The notes under the pieces were generated by a model. The model was not told the origin of the DNA, did not search any database, and saw only the letters and a program-made list of their open reading frames with translations. Positions 8,435-16,574 of a DNA stretch of 64,000 nucleotides are shown here, one piece after another; the stretch's first letter is position 1; every line of letters starts with the position of its first letter. The DNA comes from Pedobacter heparinus DSM 2366 (GTDB lineage Bacteria > Bacteroidota > Bacteroidia > Sphingobacteriales > Sphingobacteriaceae): the NCBI RefSeq assembly GCF_000023825.1, contig NC_013061.1:1612001-1676000 (forward strand), in the 5' to 3' direction. The position numbers were made by a program, and so were the translations under genes.

Positions 8435-11400
8435 CTAAAAAGTAAGGTTGAAGCCAAGGTTAAATGACCGGAGCTGTGGCATAACCAGGTTATCATCACC
8501 CAAAAATTTTGGGTCGGTATTGTCATTTACTTCAGGGTCAATGCCCGAATACCTGGTAAGCAGGAACAGGTTGTCTGCCTGGGCATAAACCCGTAACCGC
8601 TCCAGCTTAAATTTAGAAAGCAGGGTTTTGGGCAGATTATAGCCAATGCTCAGGTTTCTTAACCTTAAATAAGATCCGTTTTCGAGGAAGCGGGTAGAGT
8701 TGTAGGTGTTGTAGGTATTGCCGTTAATTGCCCTGGGCACGGTATTGCTGGTTCCTGGTCCTGTCCACCTGCCATTGGCTTCGCTTTCAAGAAAAGGAAA
8801 ATAGGTTCCTGCAAGCCTGGAAACATTGATGCGCCATGGGGCATATACTTCAGCTCCGTAGGAGTAGGTGACAGAGAAATTAAGGTCGAAATTGCCATAG
8901 GTAAAAGAATTGTCCCAGCCGCCAAAAAAATCCGGGTTAGAAGAGCCTACAATTAACCTATCCTTAACGTCTATAGCCCCGTTGTTGTCTACATCTTCAT
9001 ATTTCACATCTCCAGCCCTTATACCCGTATCGTACAAAGATTTTGGCACTTCGGCATCGCTTTGGTAAATACCGGTCTGCTTATAAATATAGAAGCTCCC
9101 TACTTCGCTGCCTACCCTTAGTACGCGGTTTGCACCGATAAGCAGGTCTTCATTACCGAGTAATGAGGTTAGTTTGTTTTTGATAAAGGAAATATTGAAG
9201 TTCGAATTCCACAATACCTTACCTAAGGCATAATTGGTATTGATCCCTAATTCAAGGCCTTTATTTTTCATGGAACCGATATTGGTGGTGAGGCTGGTAA
9301 AACCAGTGGTTCCTGCGGTTGGTTTTTCGTACAGGAGGTTGGTGGTATTTTTGACAAAATAATCGGCAGTGATGTTGATTTTTCCTTTAAACAAGCCGAG
9401 CTCTAAACCCGTGTTGAACTGGTTTGCAGACTCCCAGGTAAGTTGATCGTTACCAAAACCGGTAATGGCCAGTCCACTGGCATTGTTGTAGTTGTAACCC
9501 CCGCCGGCGAGCGCCTGATAGGCATAATTGCCAATACCTTCCTGGTTACCGGTTTTGCCATAGCTGGCTCTGAGTTTAAGATCTGTACCGGAGAGCATCC
9601 AAAAACTTTCTTTAGACAGTTCCCATCCTGCAGAGACAGAGGGAAAATATCCATATCTTTTTTGCCTGGAAAAACGGGATGAACCATCTGCGCGCATAGA
9701 AACTGATAGCAGATATTTATCTGCATAGGCTAGGTTGGCACGGCTAAAATAGGACTCCAGTGCATTTTCTGACAGGCCTGTGGAGGCCGCAGTGATGGTT
9801 GCCGCTACAGAGTTGACATCAAATGACGCAGAAGGGAAACCACTTCCGTCGACAGAATTGTCTGAAGCCCCGATTTTCTGGAAGGAATGGCCGGTCAGTA
9901 CTGCAAGGTCCAGTTCGCCGAATTTATGGTTATAGTTTAATGTATTTTCGAATACGATATTGGTATTTAACCGGGTATTGTCTATCAACCTTCCAGAACC
10001 GGTTCCGTAAGGGTGATTTTCATTGTAATAGACATAATCATGGGTATAGATAAGATCTGTTCCGACAGAGGATTTGAATTTTAAGTCTTTTGTAAAGCTG
10101 AGCTCTCCGAAAAAATTACCTAAAAAGCGATAGTTGTCGAGGTAGGCTTTTTGTTCGTTAAGGATTTGTACGGCGTTGTTTCTTAACAGTTCTGAGGTAC
10201 CACCTACATAGTAGTTGCCATCTGGTTTATAGGGACGGTCAAATGGTCTTTGTTCTAATCCACGCGCCAGCACTGTTGAGCCTAAGTTTGAACCTGGCAC
10301 CCTGTTGTTATGAGAATAGCTCATATTGGTATTGGCGCCAACTTTAAGCCATGAAAATACATTCTGGGTGAGATTGATCTTGGCGGTGTATTTTTTGAGA
10401 CTGTTTGTTTTTATGGCACCCTGCTGGTCCAGGTAACTTCCGGAAATGAAATAAGTGCCCTTGTCTGAACCACCTGAAAAAGACAGGTTAAGGCTGTTGG
10501 TATTAGCAGTTTGCAGTACCAGATCGAGCCAGTCTGTATCTGGAAGTCCGGGGTAGGGGTTTTGGATGTATGGAACAAAATTACCGACACCAGGTGCATA
10601 ACCATATTGAAGGTTGTAATTGTCTATACCTTCATTGATTACGTTTACATAGGTCTTTGAATCGGCCATTTTTAACTTGCTGAGGTGGGGTACCTGCTGT
10701 ATACCTGAAAAAGCATCTATATTCATTTTTGATTTTCCGCTTTTTCCGGATTTGGTGGTAATGAGTATTACACCATTGGTAGCTCTTGATCCATAAATAG
10801 CTGACGAAGCAGCATCTTTTAAAACATCTACCGACTCGATGTCATTTGGGTTCAGTTCGGCAAGTGGGTTCATATCTTCTCCGAAATTGAACAGCGCTGC
10901 ATTGTGAGACCTGACCGGTACTCCGTCTATCACATATAATGGCTCATTGCTGGCGCTTAGGGAGCCGATTCCCCTGATACTTACCCGGTTCGCACCACCC
11001 AGGTTGCCTGAGCCCGATGATACCATTACCCCGGCCATTTTTCCCTGTATCAGCTGATCGGGCCCCAATACTGGTCTTGAGTTTTTTTCTGTTGGCTTGA
11101 AGGAACTTATGGCGCTGGTAATGTGTCCGCGTTTTTGGGTTCCATAACCAACCACCACAATTTCATTTAAACCTTTTGTGCTTTCTCTAAGTACGAGGTT
11201 TATGGTTGTTTTTCCGGCTACAGGAATTTCCTGGGTAATAAAGCTGAGATAAGATACAACCAGTATGCTATGCTCATTTATGTTTTTGAACGAAAAATTG
11301 CCATTGATGTCTGTTGATATTGCCTGATTGGTGTTTTTTACAATAATAGATGCACCCGAAAGAGGAGCCCCGGTTTCATCAACAACCTTACCGTTAACAT

Positions 11401-11806
11401 CAATATTACGGAAAGCTGCAGGTTCAGTGTTTTTAAGTTGCCCCGCCTGCTCCATCTGTTGTATGATTATGGTTTTGTTTTTGAGCGTATAAGAAAGCCG
11501 TTTTTGGGGAAAGAAGGTACCCAAAACTTCTTCAATTGTGGCTTGCTTATAATTGATGTCATTTACGCCTGCTGTTTTGATAATGTCCATCTGGCAAAGT
11601 ATCATGTACCCGGTTTGTTTCGTTATTTCTTCAAATACAGCTTCGATGGTTGCAGCCTTTTTGGACAAGGTAATTTTTTGCCCAAACCCGGCTGCACTTA
11701 CCTGGAGCAAAACTGTTGTCATTAGCAAAATAGTTAGTTTCATAACTAGTGGAATGGGAATGCGGCGTTTAGGCCAACACAAAATTTTAGTATAAATTTT
11801 ATACAT
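8435..11806 (-). CDS. SusC/RagA TonB-linked outer membrane transporter with STN domain
   Basis: A TonB-dependent barrel of 1123 residues from the preferred ATG (MYKIYTKILC); a longer GTG-started frame reaches 11893 but would run through an antisense hairpin region. After the signal peptide comes an STN domain (from KITLSKKAATIEAVFEEI), which in FecA-type systems talks to FecR. Then come a carboxypeptidase-regulatory-like domain (GKVVDETGAPLSGASI), the plug (LNEIVVVGYGTQKRG, SIRGIGSL, EPLYVIDGVPV, SAIYGSRATNGVILITTKSG), and the barrel ending in an aromatic strand (LRSFNLGFNLTF). It imports the ligand of its SusD partner. The STN domain and upstream sigma/FecR pair predict induction by the ligand. 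Confidence 0.93.
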   Translation of the reverse strand: MYKIYTKILCWPKRRIPIPLVMKLTILLMTTVLLQVSAAGFGQKITLSKKAATIEAVFEEITKQTGYMILCQMDIIKTAGVNDINYKQATIEEVLGTFFPQKRLSYTLKNKTIIIQQMEQAGQLKNTEPAAFRNIDVNGKVVDETGAPLSGASIIVKNTNQAISTDINGNFSFKNINEHSILVVSYLSFITQEIPVAGKTTINLVLRESTKGLNEIVVVGYGTQKRGHITSAISSFKPTEKNSRPVLGPDQLIQGKMAGVMVSSGSGNLGGANRVSIRGIGSLSASNEPLYVIDGVPVRSHNAALFNFGEDMNPLAELNPNDIESVDVLKDAASSAIYGSRATNGVILITTKSGKSGKSKMNIDAFSGIQQVPHLSKLKMADSKTYVNVINEGIDNYNLQYGYAPGVGNFVPYIQNPYPGLPDTDWLDLVLQTANTNSLNLSFSGGSDKGTYFISGSYLDQQGAIKTNSLKKYTAKINLTQNVFSWLKVGANTNMSYSHNNRVPGSNLGSTVLARGLEQRPFDRPYKPDGNYYVGGTSELLRNNAVQILNEQKAYLDNYRFLGNFFGELSFTKDLKFKSSVGTDLIYTHDYVYYNENHPYGTGSGRLIDNTRLNTNIVFENTLNYNHKFGELDLAVLTGHSFQKIGASDNSVDGSGFPSASFDVNSVAATITAASTGLSENALESYFSRANLAYADKYLLSVSMRADGSSRFSRQKRYGYFPSVSAGWELSKESFWMLSGTDLKLRASYGKTGNQEGIGNYAYQALAGGGYNYNNASGLAITGFGNDQLTWESANQFNTGLELGLFKGKINITADYFVKNTTNLLYEKPTAGTTGFTSLTTNIGSMKNKGLELGINTNYALGKVLWNSNFNISFIKNKLTSLLGNEDLLIGANRVLRVGSEVGSFYIYKQTGIYQSDAEVPKSLYDTGIRAGDVKYEDVDNNGAIDVKDRLIVGSSNPDFFGGWDNSFTYGNFDLNFSVTYSYGAEVYAPWRINVSRLAGTYFPFLESEANGRWTGPGTSNTVPRAINGNTYNTYNSTRFLENGSYLRLRNLSIGYNLPKTLLSKFKLERLRVYAQADNLFLLTRYSGIDPEVNDNTDPKFLGDDNLVMPQLRSFNLGFNLTF

Positions 11807-11809
11807 TTG
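11802..11809 (+). promoter_or_regulatory. Candidate antisense promoter (-7 element) over the susC start codon
   Basis: The plus strand reads TACATTTG, a full match to TAnnTTTG, and overlaps the complement of the susC ATG (11804-11806). Transcription from it would run away from susC towards the hairpin at 11875. No clear -33 TTTG is present, so the call depends on the same element recurring at the second susC. Confidence 0.4.
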
Positions 11810-11815
11810 GATAGT

Positions 11816-11907
11816 TTGAATTGTGAATGAATAGATTGTCGAAAATTTATTGGGCATAAATTTGAACGTATTAGCCAGAGGTGTTTGCCGCACTTCTGGT
11901 TTTTTTT
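11816..11907 (+). ncRNA. Predicted cis-antisense small RNA in the fecR-susC gap (copy 1)
   Basis: Predicted RNA of about 90 nt, antisense to the susC leader. It would start about 7 nt after the TACATTTG element and end in a hairpin with a run of eight T. It shares blocks with the minus-strand candidate at 31068-31142: TTGAATnnTGAAT near the 5' end, TTGGsCATwA(A)TTTG in the middle, and TGCCGCA at the top of the final hairpin. A cis-antisense RNA class in this position (DonS) is known from Bacteroides fragilis loci. That this one is transcribed is inference. The same conserved sequence could instead act as a structured susC leader on the sense strand. Confidence 0.4.
11875..11907 (+). terminator. 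Intrinsic terminator reading away from susC
   Basis: The plus strand has CCAGAGGTG, loop TTTGCCG, CACTTCTGG (one mismatch in nine), then eight T. On the susC-sense strand it would be an A-run before a hairpin, which is not a terminator, so its direction is antisense to susC. Confidence 0.6.
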
Positions 11908-11989
11908 CAAATTATTTCAAACATGAGGGTTATGGTTCTGTATTTTTCTGTGCCATGGCATTTTGGTTTTGGTTAAGTTTTATTTTTAT

Positions 11990-13111
11990 TTATGGTAATA
12001 CAATGATTTTTTTGCCTTCTATTTTAAAATTTGCAGCTCCGGTAAGGGTGATCATTTCCAGGACTTCTGATACACTGCCATATTTGGTTATGGTGCCCCA
12101 TACTGCCTTGCCAGAAACATCGGCCTGGTAAATCACTTCTACATTATACCATCTGGAGATGGCTCTCATGATATTTTCCAGTGGTTCGTTTCTGAACATA
12201 AATTCACCGTTTTTCCACGCTATTGCAGTTTGCGGATTGATACCTGCAACTTTTATATTGTCTTTTACAAGTGCCTGTTCACCTGGCTTTAAAATAACTT
12301 TATGAACTTTTCCAGTGGTAATGACCCTTACACTTCCTTCCAGCAAAGTTGTTTTTACTGTTGGCTCGTCTGCATAACTGTTAATGTTAAAATGGGTTCC
12401 TAAAACTTCGATTTCCTGCCTGATACTTTTTACACGAAATGGTATGGATTTGTTATGTGCAACTTCAAAATAAGCTTCTCCGGTAAGCGACACGGTACGG
12501 GTATTGCCTTCAAAATTAGTTGGGAAGCTAATGGAAGAGGCTGCATTTAACCAAACACGGGTGCCGTCTGGTAGAACTACCTGGTAGGTGCCACCACGGG
12601 GTGTCGCCACGGTGACCATTTCAGCCTCAATAAGTGAAGTTGTTCCTGTTGAGGTAGTATTGTTCGAAGTGACAGCGGTATTATCATTATATCTCAAGTC
12701 ATCACCAATTATCACTCCTGTTTTTGCGTCACTGAGGACAATACTGTTTCCATTGGCAAGTGTTAAGGTGGCCGAATTCTTGCCTGCAATGATGTTGTTT
12801 GCGTAAAGTTTGTCTGATAAACGCTCAGTTTTAACGGGCTTTTTTGAAATTTGTATCCCAACACCTACAACTATAATTATTGCAGCAGCAGCTGCTACTT
12901 TAGACCAGGTTATTTTAAAAGGACGTTGTTGTTTTAAAGGTAGGACTTTGCCAATCTGCTGTAAGTTTTTAACTAAATCTTCGTCGGCTATTTCATGCTT
13001 GCTATCCTTTACCTGTTGAATGTACCAGCTTTCCAGCAATGATTTTTCATACGGGCTAAGTTCAGCTGTTTTATACTTTTCTAAAAGTGCTATAATTTCT
13101 TCGTCTTTCAT
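11990..13111 (-). CDS. FecR family anti-sigma factor
   Basis: A 373-residue inner membrane anti-sigma factor. The cytoplasmic N-terminus (about 1-65, EKYKTAELSPYEKSLLESWY) would hold the sigma factor. One membrane segment lies near residues 70-87 (VAAAAAIIIVVGVGIQI). The periplasmic FecR domain carries VTVATPRGGTYQVVLPDGT, VWLNAASSISFP and RTVSLTGEAYFEVAH. A C-terminal DUF4974 domain includes RAISRWYNVEVIY. It follows the sigma gene by 74 nt and precedes susC, the usual transducer order; the STN domain of that SusC is its expected partner. Confidence 0.93.
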   Translation of the reverse strand: MKDEEIIALLEKYKTAELSPYEKSLLESWYIQQVKDSKHEIADEDLVKNLQQIGKVLPLKQQRPFKITWSKVAAAAAIIIVVGVGIQISKKPVKTERLSDKLYANNIIAGKNSATLTLANGNSIVLSDAKTGVIIGDDLRYNDNTAVTSNNTTSTGTTSLIEAEMVTVATPRGGTYQVVLPDGTRVWLNAASSISFPTNFEGNTRTVSLTGEAYFEVAHNKSIPFRVKSIRQEIEVLGTHFNINSYADEPTVKTTLLEGSVRVITTGKVHKVILKPGEQALVKDNIKVAGINPQTAIAWKNGEFMFRNEPLENIMRAISRWYNVEVIYQADVSGKAVWGTITKYGSVSEVLEMITLTGAANFKIEGKKIIVLP

Positions 13112-13185
13112 ATGCAGGATTATTATCCTCTTTATATGACTAAGACGGGATGATGGACAAAAGGTATTAGATGAATTGTAAAATA

Positions 13186-13758
13186 CTAGATAATAGGCAG
13201 GATGGTAATAATATAATTGATCTTTAACTTTAGAATCTTTACGGCATTGTATACTTGTTGTTTCACAGTTTTGTCTGATATATCCAGCCGTTCTCCAATT
13301 TGCTTATAGCTCAGATCTGTAAGTCTGCTCATCTCAAATACCTTTCGCATCCGTTCTGGAAGTGCTGATATTTCTTTTTCAATAATGATATTCAGTTCTT
13401 TCATTCTGATCTGATCTTCTGTAATGAGCTGGCCATTTAGGGCAAAGTCACGGATTGAATCCAGATAATTGTTTTCTACTTTCTGATGTGCAATGAAATC
13501 AAATATCCTGTTGCGTACAGACTGGTAAAGATAGGATGAAAGCGAGGTAGTAAGTATAATTGTCCCTTTTTTTTGCCATAACGTAAGAAATAACTCCTGT
13601 ATAATGTCATTTACTTCTTCCTGGTCGTTGATCAGACGAATGGCATGTTTGTATAATATAATCTTATAGCGCTCAAATATTTCTGTATAAGCCAATTGAT
13701 CGCCTTTGTTTAGCATGGCTACCAGTTCAAGATCAGTAAATTTGCTATACTTTGCCAT
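13186..13758 (-). CDS. ECF RNA polymerase sigma factor
   Basis: A 190-residue ECF sigma factor with region 2 (about 25-90, VNDIIQELFLTLWQKKGTI) and region 4 (about 130-180, LPERMRKVFEMSRLTDLSYKQIGERL is the conserved core, with its helix-turn-helix near SDKTVKQQVYNAV). It is the first gene of the minus-strand phosphodiester glycosidase locus and is followed by its FecR. By analogy with FecI it should switch on the susC operon when the SusC/FecR pair senses ligand. No clear TAnnTTTG element was found upstream. Confidence 0.93.
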   Translation of the reverse strand: MAKYSKFTDLELVAMLNKGDQLAYTEIFERYKIILYKHAIRLINDQEEVNDIIQELFLTLWQKKGTIILTTSLSSYLYQSVRNRIFDFIAHQKVENNYLDSIRDFALNGQLITEDQIRMKELNIIIEKEISALPERMRKVFEMSRLTDLSYKQIGERLDISDKTVKQQVYNAVKILKLKINYIITILPII

Positions 13759-14302
13759 TTAACTATGTTACTCTAACTGCAATGTCGCAATTATTTTCAA
13801 ATTAGCGTATAAATTATGACAGGTATATTATGCGGTTGTTAAGTTTAAAAATTCGCAGTAAAAATAGTAAACTTAGGATGTCCACTTACCAAGTTGTCAT
13901 CTACTAACATAGGTTTGCAGTTTTTGGGATAAATTCCAAGTATTTTAGTAACCGGAGTTTCTTCTTCAAATTAGCAAATATTGCCATCAGCTTCTGTTAT
14001 GGTACTGGTGAATTTAAAAATATTTTATGGCTATATTGCTGTAAGGCAATTAAATGATACTGGAATTTTAAATGTTCTTCGTCAATCACATAGAGTATGG
14101 TTGACTTTGGTCTGGCTAGAAATATTACATATTGTTGGACCGGAAGCTTGTATTTTCGCCGCAGCACTGGGCATTGTATACCTTGTTATTATTGGCCAGG
14201 GCAATATGCATGGCCGCAATTTTTAAATTATGAAGACAACAAAAAAGAGATTTTCAGCGGGAGGAGCATCCCTCACAATGAGGCCGCAAGGCTCATCGGT
14301 AG
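13759..14302. other. Gene-free stretch of decayed sequence
   Basis: No intact gene is visible between the ECF sigma gene and the next real gene. Short frames occur: a plus-strand frame of 81 codons from a TTG at 13981 with hydrophobic text, and a minus-strand frame reading NLKIAAMHIALANNN around 14200. They overlap, stop early and match no family I know. The base composition and broken frames suggest decayed coding sequence rather than a regulatory region. Confidence 0.4.
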
Positions 14303-14431
14303 CCGGACGAGCGGAGTGGCAAACCTGCCCCCAATTTGCTGAATGCTTATATGGAGGTGTATATCTCTTTTATTGCACTGGACAGGAAACAGATTGCCAA
14401 TAGCTGTTATCTGGGGAATTTCAATTTGTAA
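14303..14431 (+). pseudogene. Possible C-terminal remnant of a TetR-family regulator
   Basis: One frame reads NLLNAYMEVYISFIALDRKQ followed by IANSCYLGNFNL and a stop. This resembles the C-terminal ligand domain of NemR-like TetR proteins, which have a helix before a GCLLGNF-like motif. It has no start, no DNA-binding part and a stop just upstream. The resemblance is short, so this is tentative. Confidence 0.25.
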
Positions 14432-14439
14432 TACGAGTA

Positions 14440-14832
14440 TTAAAAGCCTAAAGTATCAAAGATCTCTCCCCTGTTAAGTCGCCCGTTTATTTGGGCGATC
14501 ACTTCTACTTTTGCATTCAGGCAGAGGGCATGGTCCGGCATGCGGTATATGTCCTGATAAAATAGGAGTTTTAACCCTTTTTTTTCTGTCCGGAGTTTTA
14601 CCGTGAAAGTATCTCCACTGGTAAGCGATTTTTTAAAATCCATTTCTATTCTGGATACCATTACCAGGATACCTTGTGCTGTTAGGGTCTTAAAGGAAAT
14701 GGATTTTGAGAGTAGGTACTCATGGCGTGCATGTTCTAAATAAGACTGGTAGACGGCATTGTTTACAATGCCCTGGATATCACATTCGTAATCTCTTACT
14801 TTTAATTGAATTTCAAACAGGTAATCTTGCAT
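14440..14832 (-). CDS. Acyl-CoA thioesterase, 4HBT/YbgC-FadM type
   Basis: A 130-residue single hotdog-fold protein. The active-site region VRDYECDIQGIVNNAVYQSY has the Asp, Gly and Asn of the 4-hydroxybenzoyl-CoA thioesterase class, followed by LEHARHEYL. Length is normal for YbgC/FadM enzymes, which cleave acyl-CoA thioesters in the cytoplasm; acyl chain length cannot be told. It sits alone on the minus strand, 42 nt after an EcsC-like gene on the same strand, so the two may be cotranscribed. Confidence 0.85.
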   Translation of the reverse strand: MQDYLFEIQLKVRDYECDIQGIVNNAVYQSYLEHARHEYLLSKSISFKTLTAQGILVMVSRIEMDFKKSLTSGDTFTVKLRTEKKGLKLLFYQDIYRMPDHALCLNAKVEVIAQINGRLNRGEIFDTLGF

Positions 14833-14874
14833 ATTTTGTAAAGATCATAATATATTATTGGATAGTAAATCAAA

Positions 14875-15429
14875 TTACCTAATTTTCTGTTCTCTCAGGT
14901 CTTTTGCAATCCCTTTGATAAACAGGTAATTTACCGTTCCGCCAATTACCCCGCCAACAACAGGTACCAAACGCCGACTTGCCTTAGAGCCTATGCTCAT
15001 CAGGATTTTCTCGGCAACTTCTTCCATTACATTTTTACTGATGGCCAGCTTGGTATCGGCTTTAACAGATGATGCTACGATTTTGAAAAAATCCTCAAAG
15101 CGGATTTTATACCTACCCGTGTTATGATAGGAAATGGCCAGTGTTACGCGAAACTGTTGCATAATCAGGTTGATCACATCCAGGGGCGTGCCAATCAGCA
15201 TGGTACTGATCCCACCTACACCAGTCAGCGCGCCCGAACCTGCCGCCAGTAATGCACATTGATTGATAAACTTATCAATGCCCATCGTATCTACTCCCTT
15301 TTTGATGCCCAGCTGGTCTATCTGGTTAAAGATTTGCTTAAAACCACCTTCGGCAAGGCTTGTAAAGCTATTCCTGACATCTTTTTTGATTTTTTTAAAG
15401 TTAATCCGCTTCCAGGATGGTAAGTTCAT
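14875..15429 (-). CDS. EcsC-like protein
   Basis: A 184-residue protein resembling the EcsC family. Marks are a Gly-rich hydrophobic stretch (LAAGSGALTGVGGISTMLIG), then PLDVINLIMQQFRVTLAISY, and a C-terminal RRLVPVVGGVIGGTVNYLFI, the common pair of amphipathic or membrane-inserting helices. There is no signal peptide. EcsC proteins have no well-defined biochemical role. The N-terminus is rich in Lys. Confidence 0.6.
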   Translation of the reverse strand: MNLPSWKRINFKKIKKDVRNSFTSLAEGGFKQIFNQIDQLGIKKGVDTMGIDKFINQCALLAAGSGALTGVGGISTMLIGTPLDVINLIMQQFRVTLAISYHNTGRYKIRFEDFFKIVASSVKADTKLAISKNVMEEVAEKILMSIGSKASRRLVPVVGGVIGGTVNYLFIKGIAKDLREQKIR

Positions 15430-15645
15430 TTCTTTTTATTTGATATCAGGGTATGTACTACTTTCATGCCAGAATAAATACCAGGTCAATCTTTTTCCAA
15501 TGCTTAGGAAACCCACAGCCTTAAACCCACATTTCAACGATTGAATCTGCCTTTATAACTACCCTTTATTTCCTGTTTCATTTTACCGGCATATATTTAA
15601 TCATCGGTTCAATAAAATTGATCTGGCATTTGAAAGGAGGAAAAC

Positions 15646-15837
15646 ATGAAAAAGTATAATCAATTTGACTGGGAGGTGAGTGTACTCTTTGACAGGTATC
15701 CCAACGGTTGTGGAAAAGAATGTTACTGCAGCAGCCCTGCCGATGATTGCGGCTGTGAGGATTGTCAGAAAAGACATGCTTATAAGGTCTATTATAGCCC
15801 GGCTTTGAAGTCGTTTAAAGATTACAGGCTGAATTAA
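15646..15837 (+). CDS. Small Cys-rich protein, unknown function
   Basis: A 63-residue frame with six Cys clustered between residues 22 and 40 (NGCGKECYCS, then CGCEDC). The spacing suggests a small metal-binding or disulfide knot. No signal peptide. The ATG is preceded by AAGGAGG with a 5-nt spacer, a near-perfect Shine-Dalgarno, which is rare in this lineage and supports real translation. A longer frame on the opposite strand has unlikely composition and no such signal. Family not recognised. Confidence 0.55.
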   Translation: MKKYNQFDWEVSVLFDRYPNGCGKECYCSSPADDCGCEDCQKRHAYKVYYSPALKSFKDYRLN

Positions 15838-16054
15838 ACCTGTTGGAACAAAACAGGCAGAGTAAGACGGCATAAATAGATAATTCGGTACAGACCTGCC
15901 CTGGTTATTTTTTGTGAAATATTATTTTGAATTGATCTGGTATTTTGATTAAACCTTCGGTATTCCATGTAGTCCAATGTTATTTGAGTATAGCTTCAGA
16001 TATTTGTGATTCGCTCCAGTTTTTTGTATAGAAACAAATAATTTTCATTGCTTT

Positions 16055-16483
16055 ATGGACACAAGTTTTTTGTTGAATATTAAACGCCTGGATGATTATT
16101 ATCGGAACTTAAGGTTTCAGACCGGAATCTGGAGCCGCCTATTGTGGCTGGACAATGGGAAGGAAATGATCTTTGTTTCTTCAGGTACTGTTTTCGACCC
16201 GGAGCACTTTTCGCAGGACGGATGGATCCTGCTCTTTAATGAACTTTTTTTGCAAGATTTTCTGCAGCGTTATCCCGAAAGTTATAACAATGGCTTATTG
16301 CTGGAAAAGGGGCTGGGCCATTCGGTTATCCCCTTAAGCGAATCCCTCAGGAAAGAGCTGAACGACCTGGCAGGTTTGTTAAGCAGAGCTATTGCACAGG
16401 GACAGTCTGAACTTTATCTGCAATCCTATGCAGACCTCATCCTGCTGAATGCCAATAATACTTATGCAAAGGTAGTGCGGTAG
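16055..16483 (+). CDS. Orphan AraC-type N-terminal sensor domain (no HTH)
   Basis: A 142-residue protein that looks like the cupin ligand domain of Bacteroidota AraC regulators, with GKEMIFVSSGTVFDP, GWILLFNELFLQDFL and a helical tail. AraC regulators have two helix-turn-helix motifs after this part, giving about 280 residues, and here the frame stops with nothing resembling them before the next gene. It is either a truncated regulator or a stand-alone sensor. It lies 91 nt upstream of dinB, with a promoter in between, so it is not clearly part of that operon. Confidence 0.5.
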   Translation: MDTSFLLNIKRLDDYYRNLRFQTGIWSRLLWLDNGKEMIFVSSGTVFDPEHFSQDGWILLFNELFLQDFLQRYPESYNNGLLLEKGLGHSVIPLSESLRKELNDLAGLLSRAIAQGQSELYLQSYADLILLNANNTYAKVVR

Positions 16484-16517
16484 GAATACATTTATATCAA
16501 CTAAAAGTAATAGTAAT

Positions 16518-16552
16518 TTTGTTGTTTTGCTAAATATTTTAGTATAGCTTTG
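16518..16552 (+). promoter_or_regulatory. Candidate promoter of the dinB-dnaE operon
   Basis: A -7 element TAGCTTTG at 16545-16552 matches TAnnTTTG. Upstream TTTG (16518-16521) or TTG (16522-16524) gives spacings of 23 or 20 nt. The start codon follows 22 nt later. A near-palindrome CTAAATATTTTAG lies in the spacer. Confidence 0.5.
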
Positions 16553-16558
16553 CTGTAC
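16542..16558 (+). promoter_or_regulatory. Inverted repeat over the dinB promoter, candidate operator
   Basis: GTATAGC, spacer TTT, GCTGTAC: seven-base arms with one mismatch, placed exactly over the -7 element. A repressor bound here would block transcription of the polymerase pair. The repressor is unknown. Confidence 0.4.
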
Positions 16559-16574
16559 CTAAGTTTTTATTTTT

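Noticed and set aside
11807..11893. GTG-started N-terminal extension of the first SusC
   Set aside because: The extra residues do not form a signal peptide, and the region carries the conserved antisense blocks and hairpin.
13981..14226. Plus-strand 81-codon frame that looks membrane-like
   Set aside because: TTG start, no family match, and overlapping broken frames on both strands; treated as decayed sequence.
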